Shown here: piece after piece, positions 32,645 to 41,511 of the stretch | Numbering within the stretch: the stretch's first letter is position 1 | Layout of the letters: each line of letters begins with the position of its first letter | Origin: Paracoccus maritimus | Lineage (GTDB): Bacteria; Pseudomonadota; Alphaproteobacteria; Rhodobacterales; Rhodobacteraceae | DNA length: 46,394 nt | Reading direction: 5' to 3' | Assembly: GCF_025195095.1 (NCBI RefSeq) | Contig: NZ_JANAVZ010000016.1 | Span: forward strand, 1-46,394 | The notes under the pieces: generated by a model | Databases searched by the model: none | Seen by the model: only the letters and a program-made list of their open reading frames with translations | Told to the model about the DNA's origin: nothing | Program-made: the position numbers and the translations under genes

Positions 32645-33259
32645 TTGTCCGAACGCAGATCCTATCATCACGGCAATCTTCGGCAGGCCCTGGTCGAGGC
32701 GACGGCCGCTTTGATCGAGGATCTGGGGCCGCAAGCCTTCACGCTGGCCGAGGCCGCGCGCCGCGCGGGCGTTTCGGCGGCCGCGCCGTATCGGCACTTC
32801 AAGGGGCGCGAGGATCTGATCGAAGAGGTCGCGCGGCAGGGTTTTCTGGATTTCGCCGCACGGCTGGAAGCGGCGTTCGATGCCGGGCGCCCGCGCGCGC
32901 TGACGGCGTTTCTGCGGATGGGGCAGGCCTATCTGGATTTCGCCCGGCAGCGCCCAGGATATTACATGGCGATGTTCGAATCCGGCATTTCCATCGCCGG
33001 AAACGCCGAGCTGGCGCTGGCATCCGAGCGGGCCCAGGGCATGTTGCTGAAAGCAGCCGAGGCACTGGCGCAGCGTCTGCCGCCCGAACGGCGGCCACCC
33101 CCGCGCATGGTCGCCAACCATGTCTGGGCGCTGAGCCACGGCGTGGTCGAACTGTTCTCGCGCGGAAAACCCGGCGGGCGGACCCCGGTCGAGCCGTCCG
33201 AAATGCTGGAAAGCGGCGTCATCATCTATCTGCGCGGGCTGGGATTGATCGGCGATTGA
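32645..33259 (+). CDS. TetR-family transcription regulator
   Basis: A 204-residue TetR-type regulator. The N-terminal HTH is clear: YHHGNLRQALVEATAALIE, then FTLAEAARRAGVSAAAPYRH and FKGREDLIEEVARQGF. The C-terminal part has the TetR_C33-like pattern (YLDFARQRPGYYMAMFESGI). The ligand is unknown. It starts at TTG 32645 (AAGG eight bases upstream); no in-frame ATG fits. It begins 10 bases after the HPr stop and could be transcribed with it. Confidence 0.88.
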   Translation: MSERRSYHHGNLRQALVEATAALIEDLGPQAFTLAEAARRAGVSAAAPYRHFKGREDLIEEVARQGFLDFAARLEAAFDAGRPRALTAFLRMGQAYLDFARQRPGYYMAMFESGISIAGNAELALASERAQGMLLKAAEALAQRLPPERRPPPRMVANHVWALSHGVVELFSRGKPGGRTPVEPSEMLESGVIIYLRGLGLIGD

Positions 33260-33277
33260 AAAATATCTGCGCGACAC

Positions 33278-33306
33278 TTGACGCGAGCCTTCGGGCACCC
33301 ATCTAT
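33278..33306 (+). promoter_or_regulatory. Probable sigma-70 promoter of the DUF2852 gene
   Basis: TTGACG (33278-33283), a 17-base spacer and ATCTAT (33301-33306), 39 bases before the ATG at 33345. The -35 is a good match, the -10 moderate. Confidence 0.45.
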
Positions 33307-33344
33307 GTAAATGTGATTAACATTAACATGGAGGGATCACACAG

Positions 33345-33749
33345 ATGCACAGCGCATCGTATCAGATGTCGGCCTACCCGCTGAACGCCTCGCGCGGTCC
33401 GGGGCCGTTGGGCCGCGCCCGTGACTGGCTGGACGAACGCGGCAAGGCCGCATGGATCGTGGCGATGATCCTTGGTTTCGTGCTGTTCTGGCCGGTCGGT
33501 CTAGCCATCCTTGCCTATATGATCTGGAGCAAACGCATGTTCGGATGCAGCAAACGCAGCCACGCGCCGCGCTATCACGCCGCGCCCACCGGAAACTCGG
33601 CCTTCGATGCCTATCGCGACGAGACGCTGAAGCGCCTGGAAGATGAACACCGCGAGTTCATCGACTTCCTGCAGAAGCTGCGCGAGGCCAAGGACAAGGC
33701 GGAATTCGATCAGTTCATGGAACAGCGCGGCGACAAGCCCGCCAACTGA
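33345..33749 (+). CDS. DUF2852 membrane protein
   Basis: A 134-residue protein of the DUF2852 family. It has one or two membrane segments at about 34-58 (AAWIVAMILGFVLFWPVGLA then ILAYMIW) followed by a charged cytoplasmic part. The C-terminal block AFDAYRDETLKRLEDEHREF and EFDQFMEQRG is the family's hallmark. Function unknown. Shine-Dalgarno GGAGGG lies nine bases before ATG. Expressed from its own promoter and closed by the GAAA-loop terminator at 33773-33794. Confidence 0.88.
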   Translation: MHSASYQMSAYPLNASRGPGPLGRARDWLDERGKAAWIVAMILGFVLFWPVGLAILAYMIWSKRMFGCSKRSHAPRYHAAPTGNSAFDAYRDETLKRLEDEHREFIDFLQKLREAKDKAEFDQFMEQRGDKPAN

Positions 33750-33772
33750 TCCGCTGGTCAAGCCGAAGACGC

Positions 33773-33794
33773 GGGGGCCGGGAAACCGGCCCCC
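33773..33794. terminator. Hairpin terminator with GAAA tetraloop
   Basis: Perfect 9-bp stem GGGGGCCGG / CCGGCCCCC closed by a GAAA loop, between the convergent DUF2852 gene and betC. No strong T-run on either side (TCGAATGTTT to the right). Confidence 0.7.
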
Positions 33795-33821
33795 TCGAAT
33801 GTTTCCCCGTGCGGAATTCGG

Positions 33822-35315
33822 TCAGTCGCCGCGTGGAAAGCGCTGGTTTTCCTCCAAGACGTTCAGGTCCATGTGGTTGCGCATGTAGCGTTCGGACGCC
33901 TTCATCAGAGGCTGATAGTCCCACGGATAATAGGATCCGTTGCGCAACGCCTCATAGACGATCCAACGTCGCGCCTGGCTTTGGCGCACCTCGGCGTCAT
34001 AGCCGTCCAGATCCCATCGCTGATCCGCCATCCCGCGCATCCGGCCAAGCGTTTCCGCGTGGGCGGGATCTTCGGCCAGATTGTGGCGTTCATGGGGATC
34101 GGCCTGCAGGTCGAACAGCATCTCTGGGTCGGCTTTGCAGGCGACGTATTTCCAGCGTCCGTCCCGCAATCCCACCAGAGGCGCGATACTGCCTTCGGCG
34201 GCGTATTCGATCGCGACGGGGCCATGATTTGCGCCGCCGTCGGCCAGCGATTCACCGTCGGTCCAGGGCGCGATATCCGAGATCGGGATGCCCGCTAGAT
34301 CGCAGATCGTGGGCAACACGTCGATCGTGCTGACCGGCGTTTCGACCAGCCCGGCCTGCATCGTCGGCGCCGAGATCATCAGAGGCACGCGCGCCGAGCC
34401 CTCGAAGAAGCTCATCTTGAACCACAGCCCGCGTTCGCCCAGCATCTCTCCATGGTCCGAGAGGAACAGGATGATCGCCTCTTGCCCGGTGCTTTCCAGC
34501 ACATCGAGGATCTCGCCGATCTTGTCGTCGACATAGCTGATATTGGCGAAATAGCCCTGTCTTGCCCGCCGGACATGGTCGTCGCTGATATCGAAATTGC
34601 GCCAGTCGCAGGCATCCATCAGCCGCTTGGAATGTGGGTCCTGTCGGTCATAGGGAATAGCCTCGGGCGCGGCCAGTTCCGGCGCCCCCTCATACAGGTC
34701 CCAGTATTTGCGGCGGGCGACGAACGGGTCATGCGGATGGGTGAAGCTGACCGTCAGGCACCATGGGCGCGCATCATTTCCGCGCGCCAGATCATACAGC
34801 TTGCGGCAGGCGTTATAGGCAACCTCGTCGTCATATTCCAACTGGTTGCTGATCTCGCCGACGCCTGCACCGGTGACCGAGCCCAGATTGTGATACCACC
34901 AGTCGATCCGTTCGCCCGGCTTGCGATAATCCGGCGTCCAGCCGAAATCGGCCGGGTAAATGTCGGTCGTCAGCCGTTCCTCGAACCCGTGCATCTGGTC
35001 GGGACCGACGAAATGCATCTTGCCCGACAGGCAGGTCTGATAGCCCGCGCGCCGCAGATGATGGGCGTAGGTCGGGATGTCGGAACAGAATTCGGCCGCG
35101 TTATCATAGACGCGCGTGCGTCGCGGCAGCTGCCCGGACATGAAGCTGGCCCGGCCGGGCGCGCAAAGCGGGCTGCCGGTATAGCTGTTGGCAAACCGCG
35201 TCGAGCGTTCGGCCAGCCTGCGCAGGTTGGGCGTGTGCAGAAAGTCGGCGGGGCCGTCGGGGAAAAGCACCCCCGACAGCTGATCCGCCATCAGAATCAG
35301 GATATTGGGTTTCAC
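33822..35315 (-). CDS. betC: Choline-sulfatase
   Basis: A 497-residue alkaline-phosphatase-fold sulfatase that cleaves choline-O-sulfate to choline and sulfate. The formylglycine site C-x-P-x-R is SPLCAPGRASFMSG. Metal-binding NILILMADQL at the N-terminus and FLSDHGEMLGERG further on are intact. GKMHFVGPDQMHGFEERL and the choline-sulfatase C-terminus (EALRNGSYYPWDYQPLMKAS) point to BetC rather than a generic sulfatase. There is no signal peptide, so it is cytoplasmic. It overlaps choX by four bases (ATGA), so uptake and cleavage are coupled. betA, betB and betI are not in this window. Confidence 0.94.
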   Translation of the reverse strand: MKPNILILMADQLSGVLFPDGPADFLHTPNLRRLAERSTRFANSYTGSPLCAPGRASFMSGQLPRRTRVYDNAAEFCSDIPTYAHHLRRAGYQTCLSGKMHFVGPDQMHGFEERLTTDIYPADFGWTPDYRKPGERIDWWYHNLGSVTGAGVGEISNQLEYDDEVAYNACRKLYDLARGNDARPWCLTVSFTHPHDPFVARRKYWDLYEGAPELAAPEAIPYDRQDPHSKRLMDACDWRNFDISDDHVRRARQGYFANISYVDDKIGEILDVLESTGQEAIILFLSDHGEMLGERGLWFKMSFFEGSARVPLMISAPTMQAGLVETPVSTIDVLPTICDLAGIPISDIAPWTDGESLADGGANHGPVAIEYAAEGSIAPLVGLRDGRWKYVACKADPEMLFDLQADPHERHNLAEDPAHAETLGRMRGMADQRWDLDGYDAEVRQSQARRWIVYEALRNGSYYPWDYQPLMKASERYMRNHMDLNVLEENQRFPRGD

Positions 35316-36253
35316 TTGCTTACCGCAGCCATGACAGCGTCGTTACCGGGTTGGCCGTCCAGCGTCGTCACGCCCTCAAGCCATGTTGCCGCGACCTCGG
35401 GATGATCCGCGATCCAGCCCCTGGCAGCCTCTTTCGCGTCCATGCCATCTTCAAGGATCTTGCCCATCAGGACGTTTTCCATCGACACGTCGAAGACAAG
35501 CTGACCGAAAAGCTTGGCGGCGTTGGGGCAGGCCTCGACCCATTCCGTGCGCGCCAGGGTGTGCACCGTCGCACCGCCGTAATCCGGACCAAACCGTTCG
35601 TCGCCACCGGACAGATAGGTGATCTGCAGCGCTTCGTTCATCGGATGCGGCGCCCAGGCCAGGAATACGGTCGGCGTGCCGGCATTCGCGTTCCGGCCGA
35701 CCTGAGCCAGCATCGCCTGTTCGCCGGATTCGACCAGCGTCCAGTCGCCAAGGCCGAATTCGTCCGCATCGATCATCGCCTGGATCGACTGGTTCGCGGG
35801 CGCGCCGGGCTCGATCCCGTAGATCTTGCCGTCAAAGGCATCCTTCTGCGCGTCCAGATCCGCGAAATCCGCCACGCCGGCCTCGGCGCCCGGTGCGTTC
35901 ACGGCAAGGGTGAACTTGGCGCCTTCCAGATTCTGGACCAGTTCCTGTATGGTGCCGGCCGCGTCCAGGTCGTCGCGGAATTTCTGCTGCGCGGGCATCC
36001 AGTTGCCCAGGAACAGATCGGTGTCGCCGTTCTTCAGCGCCTCGTAGCCGACCGGAACCGACAGTGTCGCGATCTCGGGCGTATAACCCAGACCCTCCAG
36101 CAAGGTTGCCGCGACCCCGTTGGTGGCCGTGATGTCGGTCCAGCCCGGATCGGAATAGCGGACCGTGCCGCAGGTCGCAGCCTCGTCTGCCAGAACGGGC
36201 GCAGCCGTCGCCGTCAGCAGCAACGCAACGGTCGATATCTTCAGGGTGGTCAT
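35312..36253 (-). CDS. choX: Choline ABC transporter substrate-binding protein
   Basis: A 313-residue periplasmic binding protein of the ChoX/OpuAC type. It has a signal peptide (ISTVALLLTATAAPVLA) followed by CGTVRYSDPGWTDITATNGV, GYEALKNGDTDLFLGNWMPA and AWAPHPMN, which carry the aromatic residues that cage the quaternary ammonium group. The partner ATPase and permease (choVW) are not adjacent. It is first in the unit with betC. ATG 36253 has GGAAGGGAAATCC upstream. An imperfect dyad upstream (36278-36299) may be a regulatory site. Confidence 0.9.
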   Translation of the reverse strand: MTTLKISTVALLLTATAAPVLADEAATCGTVRYSDPGWTDITATNGVAATLLEGLGYTPEIATLSVPVGYEALKNGDTDLFLGNWMPAQQKFRDDLDAAGTIQELVQNLEGAKFTLAVNAPGAEAGVADFADLDAQKDAFDGKIYGIEPGAPANQSIQAMIDADEFGLGDWTLVESGEQAMLAQVGRNANAGTPTVFLAWAPHPMNEALQITYLSGGDERFGPDYGGATVHTLARTEWVEACPNAAKLFGQLVFDVSMENVLMGKILEDGMDAKEAARGWIADHPEVAATWLEGVTTLDGQPGNDAVMAAVSK

Positions 36254-36277
36254 GGATTTCCCTTCCTGTCGGTTTTT

Positions 36278-36299
36278 TGATTGTTCCGCCAGTCAATGA
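36278..36299. promoter_or_regulatory. Imperfect dyad upstream of choX
   Basis: TGATTG-N10-CAATGA (five of six arm positions symmetrical) lies 25 bases upstream of choX. BetI-type operators contain ATTG..CAAT arms, and the gene context fits, but the spacer differs, so this is a weak suggestion. Confidence 0.25.
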
Positions 36300-36334
36300 T
36301 GAATTGCTGCACGCTTCGCGCCCAAAAACGACAT

Positions 36335-37210
36335 TCAGCGTGTCGGAACTGGCGTCTCTCCGCGATAGTCGTAGAAGCCGCGCCCGGTCTTGCGGCCCAG
36401 CCAGCCGGCCTCGACATATTTCGTCAGCAGAGGGCAGGGGCGATACTTGGTATCGGCCAGACCGTCGTGCAGCACGTTCATGATGGCAAGACAGGTATCC
36501 AGTCCGATGAAATCGGCCAGTTCCAGTGGCCCCATCGGGTGATTGGCGCCCAGCTTCATCGATTCGTCGATCGACTTCACGTTTCCGACGCCTTCATACA
36601 GCGTATAGACCGCCTCGTTGATCATCGGCATCAGGATCCGGTTCACGATGAAGGCCGGAAAATCCTCGGCGCTGGCGGCGGTCTTGCCCAGTTTCCTGAC
36701 CACCTCGTGCAGCAGCTCGAAGGTGGCCTGATCGGTCGCGATGCCGCGGATCAGTTCTACCAGCTGCATGACCGGAACCGGGTTCATGAAGTGGAAACCC
36801 ATGAACTTCTCGGGCCGATCGGTGCGGCTGGCAAGCCGCGTGATCGAGATCGACGAGGTGTTCGAAGTCAGGATCGTCTCGGGCTTCAGATGCGGCTGCA
36901 GGTCCTCGAAGATCGCCTGCTTGACCGTCTCGCGTTCGGTGGCGGCCTCGATCACCAGGTCGGTCTTTCCCAGGTCGGACAGCCGCAGCGTGGTCGAGAT
37001 CCGGCCCATCGCGGCCTTCTTGTCCTCGGCCGAGATCTTCTCGCGGCTGACCTGACGTTCCAGGTTCCTGTCGATCAGGCTCAGCGCCTTGTCCAGCGCG
37101 TCCTGGCTGACATCGGTCAGCAGGACATCATATCCAGCCAGCGCGAAGACATGGGCGATGCCGTTGCCCATCTGACCCGCACCGATCACACCAACCGATT
37201 GAATCGTCAT
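36335..37210 (-). CDS. hbd: 3-hydroxybutyryl-CoA dehydrogenase
   Basis: A 291-residue 3-hydroxyacyl-CoA dehydrogenase of the short, single-function type. The NAD-binding loop is [16 protein letters not shown]; the catalytic His is in [15 protein letters not shown], and Glu and Asn lie in the same region. The C-terminal domain has [20 protein letters not shown] and [17 protein letters not shown]. It oxidises 3-hydroxybutyryl-CoA to acetoacetyl-CoA in butanoate/PHB and fatty acid metabolism. ATG 37210 has AGGTGGGG directly upstream; the longer frame is antisense to etfA. Electrons from related dehydrogenases pass to the ETF encoded next door. Confidence 0.94.
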   Translation of the reverse strand: MTIQSVGVIGAGQMGNGIAHVFALAGYDVLLTDVSQDALDKALSLIDRNLERQVSREKISAEDKKAAMGRISTTLRLSDLGKTDLVIEAATERETVKQAIFEDLQPHLKPETILTSNTSSISITRLASRTDRPEKFMGFHFMNPVPVMQLVELIRGIATDQATFELLHEVVRKLGKTAASAEDFPAFIVNRILMPMINEAVYTLYEGVGNVKSIDESMKLGANHPMGPLELADFIGLDTCLAIMNVLHDGLADTKYRPCPLLTKYVEAGWLGRKTGRGFYDYRGETPVPTR

Positions 37211-37269
37211 GTCCCCACCTCTCTTGCTGACGCCGCGACGATAGGGGTCGCGGCCAGATGCTGCAATGC

Positions 37270-37294
37270 AAAACCGCCCCCGGGTGGGGGCGGT
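37270..37294 (-). terminator. Terminator after etfBA
   Basis: Perfect 9-bp stem ACCGCCCCC / GGGGGCGGT (37273-37281, 37286-37294) with loop GGGT, followed on the minus strand by TTTT (37270-37273). It lies 66 bases after the etfA stop. Confidence 0.8.
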
Positions 37295-37299
37295 CGGCA

Positions 37300-37313
37300 G
37301 GGGGCAAGCCCCC
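37300..37313. repeat. GGGGGC-AA-GCCCCC hairpin
   Basis: A 6-bp G/C stem with a 2-base loop next to the etfA terminator. It resembles the GGGGGC-AGC-GCCCCC element at 23446-23460, so it may belong to a dispersed family. Confidence 0.4.
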
Positions 37314-37359
37314 GGTTCCCGCATTGAACGACGGGAAGATTTTCTGGATCGAATGCCGC

Positions 37360-38286
37360 TTACAGCTTTTCGGTCAGTTCCGGCACGGTGGTGAACAGGT
37401 CGCCCACCAGGCCGTAATCGGCGATCTGGAAGATCGGCGCTTCCTCGTCCTTGTTGATGGCGACGATGACCTTGCTGTCCTTCATCCCGGCAAGGTGCTG
37501 GATCGCGCCCGAGATGCCGACGGCGACGTAAAGTTCCGGTGCCACGACCTTGCCGGTCTGACCGACCTGCCAGTCGTTCGGGGCATAGCCCGAATCGACC
37601 GCTGCGCGGGATGCGCCGACGGCGGCACCCAGCTTGTCGGCCAACTTTTCGATGATCGCGAAATCGTCCTTTGATCCGACACCGCGTCCGCCCGACACGA
37701 CACGCCCGGCCGAGGTCAGTTCCGGACGGTCGCTTTCGGCCACCTCGTCGCCGACCCATTTCGACAGCGCCGGATCCTCGGCCGCCGAGATCGCCTCGAC
37801 CGGCGCCGGGCCGCCTTCGCCCGCCGCGTCAAAGCTGGCGGTGCGGACTGTCATGACCTTCTTGGCATCCTTCGACTTGACCGTCTGGATGGCGTTGCCG
37901 GCATAGACCGGGCGTTCGAAGGTGTCGGCGTCGATTACCGCCGACACGTCCGAAATCACCATCGCGTCCAGCAGTGCCGCAACGCGCGGCATGATGTTCT
38001 TGGCATCCGTCGTGGCCGGGGCGGCGATATGGTCGTAATCGCCCGCCAGGGACACCATCAGCGCCGCGGCCGGTTCGGCCAGCCGGTGGCCATACAGCGC
38101 ATCCTCGGCGACCAGCACCTTGGCCACGCCGTCGATCTTGGCAGCTTCCTCGCCCGCCGCCTTGGCATGTGCGCCTGCGCACAGCACCGTCACGTCGCCC
38201 AGGGATTTCAGCGCACCCACGGCCTTGGACGTGGCATCGCGGTTCAGTTCGCCATTCGTGACTTCACCCAGCAGAAGAACAGCCAT
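37360..38286 (-). CDS. etfA: Electron transfer flavoprotein alpha subunit
   Basis: A 308-residue ETF alpha subunit (FixB family). With EtfB it carries electrons from acyl-CoA and other dehydrogenases to ETF-quinone oxidoreductase. The FAD-binding C-terminal domain shows [55 protein letters not shown] and [23 protein letters not shown] 38286 overlaps the etfB stop by one base (TGATG); a GTG one codon earlier is possible. It is in an operon with etfB. Confidence 0.96.
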   Translation of the reverse strand: MAVLLLGEVTNGELNRDATSKAVGALKSLGDVTVLCAGAHAKAAGEEAAKIDGVAKVLVAEDALYGHRLAEPAAALMVSLAGDYDHIAAPATTDAKNIMPRVAALLDAMVISDVSAVIDADTFERPVYAGNAIQTVKSKDAKKVMTVRTASFDAAGEGGPAPVEAISAAEDPALSKWVGDEVAESDRPELTSAGRVVSGGRGVGSKDDFAIIEKLADKLGAAVGASRAAVDSGYAPNDWQVGQTGKVVAPELYVAVGISGAIQHLAGMKDSKVIVAINKDEEAPIFQIADYGLVGDLFTTVPELTEKL

Positions 38287-39044
38287 CACACGACCCCCGC
38301 TTCTTTCAGTTTCGACACCAGCTCGTCGACCGAGCCGACCTTGATCCCGGCCTTGCGGCCCTCGGGCTCGCGGGTCGAGACGATTTCAAGCCGCGGCGCG
38401 ACGTCGACGCCCAGATCGGCGGCGGTCTTTTCGTCCAGCGGCTTCTTCTTGGCCTTCATGATGTTGGGCAGCGAGGCATAGCGCGGCTCGTTCAGGCGCA
38501 GGTCGGCGGTGACGATCGCCGGCAGCTTGACCTCGATGGTCTGCAGACCGCCGTCGACCTCGCGCGTGACCTTGGCGGTCTCGCCCTCGATCTCGACCTT
38601 GCTGGCGAAGGTCGCCTGGCTCCAGCCAAGCAGGGCCGCCAGCATCTGGCCGGTCGCGTTCATGTCGTTGTCGATCGCCTGCTTGCCGGCGATGACCAGC
38701 CCGGGCTGCTCCTCGTCGATCACCGCTTTCAGGATCTTGGCGACGGCCAAGGGTTCGATGTCCTGGTGCACGTCATCGGCAGCGATCACAAGGATCGCGC
38801 GGTCGGCGCCCATGGCCAGCGCGGTGCGCAGCGTTTCGGCCGCCTGCTTGACGCCGATGCTGACCGCGACGACTTCCTCGGCGACACCCTTTTCCTTCAG
38901 CCGGATCGCCTCTTCGACAGCGATCTCGTCGAAGGGGTTCATCGACATCTTCACATTCGCCAGATCGACACCAGATCCGTCCGCTTTCACACGGGCCTTC
39001 ACGTTGTAGTCGATCACGCGCTTGACCGGCACGAGAACCTTCAT
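38286..39044 (-). CDS. etfB: Electron transfer flavoprotein beta subunit
   Basis: A 252-residue ETF beta subunit (FixA family). [20 protein letters not shown] is the canonical start. [30 protein letters not shown] and [20 protein letters not shown] are the AMP-binding and signature regions. ATG 39044 has AGGGAGAGCAGCC upstream. First gene of etfBA; the promoter should lie within 39045-39177. Confidence 0.96.
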   Translation of the reverse strand: MKVLVPVKRVIDYNVKARVKADGSGVDLANVKMSMNPFDEIAVEEAIRLKEKGVAEEVVAVSIGVKQAAETLRTALAMGADRAILVIAADDVHQDIEPLAVAKILKAVIDEEQPGLVIAGKQAIDNDMNATGQMLAALLGWSQATFASKVEIEGETAKVTREVDGGLQTIEVKLPAIVTADLRLNEPRYASLPNIMKAKKKPLDEKTAADLGVDVAPRLEIVSTREPEGRKAGIKVGSVDELVSKLKEAGVV

Positions 39045-39177
39045 GTGGCTGCTCTCCCTTGGTTGCGTCCTTTGTCGTGGCTTTGTTATCGGCAGGTTCT
39101 GCCCATTTACAGCAGAAAAACGTCGTCGGACGCCGCGTTTGCGGCGCAGCATTGCCGCGACGCAGCGTTGTGGGGCG

Positions 39178-39750
39178 CTAACGGCTGGCGCCGGGGACCC
39201 ACAAGATGTCTTCGGTCCCGCCGCCATTGGCCTGACGGGCGGCGACGAAAAGCCAATCGCTGAGCCGGTTCAGATAGCGGATCGCGGCGCCGTTGGCATC
39301 GCCTCCGGTCGCCAGCTCGGTCGCACGACGTTCGGCCCGGCGGGCGACGGTGCGCGACAGATGCAGATGCGCCGCCAGCACCGAGCCGCCGGGCAGGATG
39401 AAGCTGCGCAGCGGCTGCAGATCGGCATTCATCTCGTCGATCTCGGATTCCAGCCGCGCGACCTGTGAATCGACGATGCGCAGCACCGGATAGCCTGCCT
39501 GATCGTCCGCCTGCATGTTGGGACGTGCCAGATCGGCGCCCAGGTCGAACAGGTCGTTCTGGATCACCGCGATCCGGTCGGCCATGCGACCGCCCGCGTG
39601 CAGGCGGCACAGCCCAAGCGTGGCGTTCAGTTCGTCCACCGTGCCATAGGCCTCGACCCGGGGGTCATGCTTGGCCACGCGACTGCCGTCGGACAGCGCG
39701 GTATCGCCCTTGTCGCCGGTGCGGGTATAGATCTTGTTCAGGACGACCAT
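39178..39750 (-). CDS. Cob(I)yrinic acid a,c-diamide adenosyltransferase, PduO type
   Basis: A 190-residue PduO-type ATP:cob(I)alamin adenosyltransferase, which makes adenosylcobalamin. The N-terminal ATP-binding motif is [48 protein letters not shown] and [10 protein letters not shown] are family blocks, and the C-terminus has [17 protein letters not shown] 39750 has GAGG upstream and overlaps the preceding gene's stop by one base (TGATG). Cobalamin-dependent enzymes of this class include methylmalonyl-CoA mutase. Confidence 0.95.
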   Translation of the reverse strand: MVVLNKIYTRTGDKGDTALSDGSRVAKHDPRVEAYGTVDELNATLGLCRLHAGGRMADRIAVIQNDLFDLGADLARPNMQADDQAGYPVLRIVDSQVARLESEIDEMNADLQPLRSFILPGGSVLAAHLHLSRTVARRAERRATELATGGDANGAAIRYLNRLSDWLFVAARQANGGGTEDILWVPGASR

Positions 39751-39950
39751 CAGCCGGACCTCATCCACAGGAACAGAAGAATCAGCGCGACCGCCACCGC
39801 CTGCGCGATGATCCGCCAGCGCATCAGGCGATTTCCATGCTTGCGGTTGAATTCACCGCCCCTGGCAAAGCCGCCGATGCCGGTGACAAGGATCGCCAGC
39901 ACCACCAGAACGGCCAGCACGACCAGATAGAACAGGGGCTTGTCTTGCAT
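39750..39950 (-). CDS. Small twin-transmembrane HIG1-like protein
   Basis: A 66-residue protein with two transmembrane helices (PLFYLVVLAVLVVLAILVTG and IIAQAVAVALILLFLWM) separated by a basic loop GEFNRKHGNRLMRWR. The RxxRWRxxxQ segment resembles the HIG1/twin-transmembrane family found beside cobalamin adenosyltransferase in this group. In mitochondria HIG1 proteins bind cytochrome oxidase; the role here is unknown. ATG 39950 is preferred over the GTG two codons earlier. It is coupled to the adenosyltransferase gene. Confidence 0.75.
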   Translation of the reverse strand: MQDKPLFYLVVLAVLVVLAILVTGIGGFARGGEFNRKHGNRLMRWRIIAQAVAVALILLFLWMRSG

Positions 39951-39974
39951 GGGCACCGCCTTTCGCGGCTGACC

Positions 39975-40793
39975 CTAGCTGCGGCGGGCGACCCAGTCCA
40001 GTGCGCGCGTGGACAGCAGCCTGCGGCCGACGCCCGACAGCCAGGTTGGGGTGGTGACGTAATAGCGCGGCGCGGGTCTTGTCGCGGTCAGCGCCCGCAG
40101 GATCCGGTCGCTGACCGCCGAGGGCGGCAATTCGAAGCGATCCTTGCCGGACGGATGATACAGCCGTTTCAGCAGCGTGTCGCGATATTGCTGGGCCCGT
40201 GCGCTGTCCTGCCAGTTCACCCATCTTTCGAAATGCGGGATCGCGTTCACCCGGATGCGGCTGGCGATCGGTCCCGGTTCGATCGTGACGACCTGCACCT
40301 TGGTGCCGTGCATCTCCAGGCGCAGGACGTCGGTCAGCCCCTCCATCGCGAACTTCGTGGCGACATAGGGACCGCGCCAGGGGATCCCGACCAGACCCAG
40401 AACCGAGCTGATATTGACGATCCGGCCGCCATGTTCGCGGAAATGCGGGATCAGCCGCGTCGTCAGGTCATGCGTGCCAAAAAGATTGGCCTCGAAAATG
40501 GCGCGCAGCGCGTCGCGGGAAATATCCTCGACTGCGCCGGGCAGCGCAAAGGCCGCGTTGTTCACCAGCCCGTCCAGCCGTCCGCCGGACAATACCTGCC
40601 GGACCAGCCGGGTTATGCTTTCCGGATCGGCAAGTTCCAGGTGATGGCATTCCATCCCCTCGGCGCGGCGGGCGGCGATGTCTGCTTCCCGACGGCAGGT
40701 TGCGACCACCTGCCAGCCTTCGGCCTGCATCCGGCGCGCCGCATCCAGACCGATGCCCGACGAGCAGCCGGTGATCAGTACCCGTCCAGTCAT
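39975..40793 (-). CDS. SDR-family oxidoreductase
   Basis: A 272-residue classical short-chain dehydrogenase. It has a TGCSSGIG cofactor loop, NNAAF, the catalytic Ser in VNISSVLG, and Y-V-A-T-K in GPYVATKFAMEGL. CRREADI after the second strand suggests NADP(H) preference. The C-terminal extension has no separate domain. Substrate unknown. It begins one base after the stop of the SH3 protein gene, so the two are co-transcribed; the adenosyltransferase pair follows after 24 bases. Confidence 0.9.
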   Translation of the reverse strand: MTGRVLITGCSSGIGLDAARRMQAEGWQVVATCRREADIAARRAEGMECHHLELADPESITRLVRQVLSGGRLDGLVNNAAFALPGAVEDISRDALRAIFEANLFGTHDLTTRLIPHFREHGGRIVNISSVLGLVGIPWRGPYVATKFAMEGLTDVLRLEMHGTKVQVVTIEPGPIASRIRVNAIPHFERWVNWQDSARAQQYRDTLLKRLYHPSGKDRFELPPSAVSDRILRALTATRPAPRYYVTTPTWLSGVGRRLLSTRALDWVARRS

Positions 40794-40794
40794 G

Positions 40795-41373
40795 TCAGTT
40801 CGGCGCGTTGCTGGTCAGAAACTGGCCCGACATGTAGCCGGTGCGCCCGCTTGTATCGCGGATATTGACCCAGGCGCCGTCGGTCGGCCCCAGCGCCTCG
40901 ACCGCCGCCCCCTGACCAAGCGCACCGATCACCCGGTCCCCAGTCGAGGGTCCGGCGCGGAAATTCACGCTGCTGCCCGTAACATAGAGAATCGGGCCCT
41001 GCGCGCCGGGCGGCGGTGCTGCGACTGCCTGCTGCTCCTGCCCCGCATATTCGGGCGAAGGACGCAGCGCGGGTCCGGGAAATTGCTGGACCCGCTCGGG
41101 CGTCTGGGTCGCAACGCTGACGACTTCGGGCGCCGCGGAGGGCGCATCGGCATCCTTGTTCCCGGGTGCTGGTGCAGCGCCGGTCGTCGCAGGGGGCGTG
41201 CGACCTTCGGGGCGCGCGATCAGATCCCGCGCGCCAGCGTCCTGCGCGGCAGAGCGTGGCGAAGGGGACGCGGTCTGCTGTCTTTGCGCACGCGGATCGC
41301 CTGCCCCATAGACTGACATGACGGCGTAAAGTGCGACCAGCGTCGCGGACATCAACACAAGAAGTCTTATCAT
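40795..41373 (-). CDS. SH3-domain membrane-anchored protein
   Basis: A 192-residue protein with an N-terminal membrane anchor (MIRLLVLMSATLVALYAVMS), a long Pro/Ala/Gln-rich linker (about 25-120) and a C-terminal bacterial SH3 (SH3_3) domain. The domain reads LYVTGSSVNFRAGPSTGDRV, GQGAAVEALG and WVNIRDTSGRTGYMSGQFL. Such proteins are exported and thought to bind peptidoglycan. The start is ATG 41373; the very long open frame upstream to 43794 is antisense to parC and not real. Confidence 0.85.
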   Translation of the reverse strand: MIRLLVLMSATLVALYAVMSVYGAGDPRAQRQQTASPSPRSAAQDAGARDLIARPEGRTPPATTGAAPAPGNKDADAPSAAPEVVSVATQTPERVQQFPGPALRPSPEYAGQEQQAVAAPPPGAQGPILYVTGSSVNFRAGPSTGDRVIGALGQGAAVEALGPTDGAWVNIRDTSGRTGYMSGQFLTSNAPN

Positions 41374-41511
41374 TTTCGCTGCCGTCGTTCCCCTGATGGC
41401 CGACTGTGGCCTTTTTATCCGATCGCCCGGAACAACGCCATGCGGCTTGCCCCGTTCCGAAGGTGAAATTCCGGCTGGACCGGCATCGCCGCGCGGCCTA
41501 TCCAATGCGTC

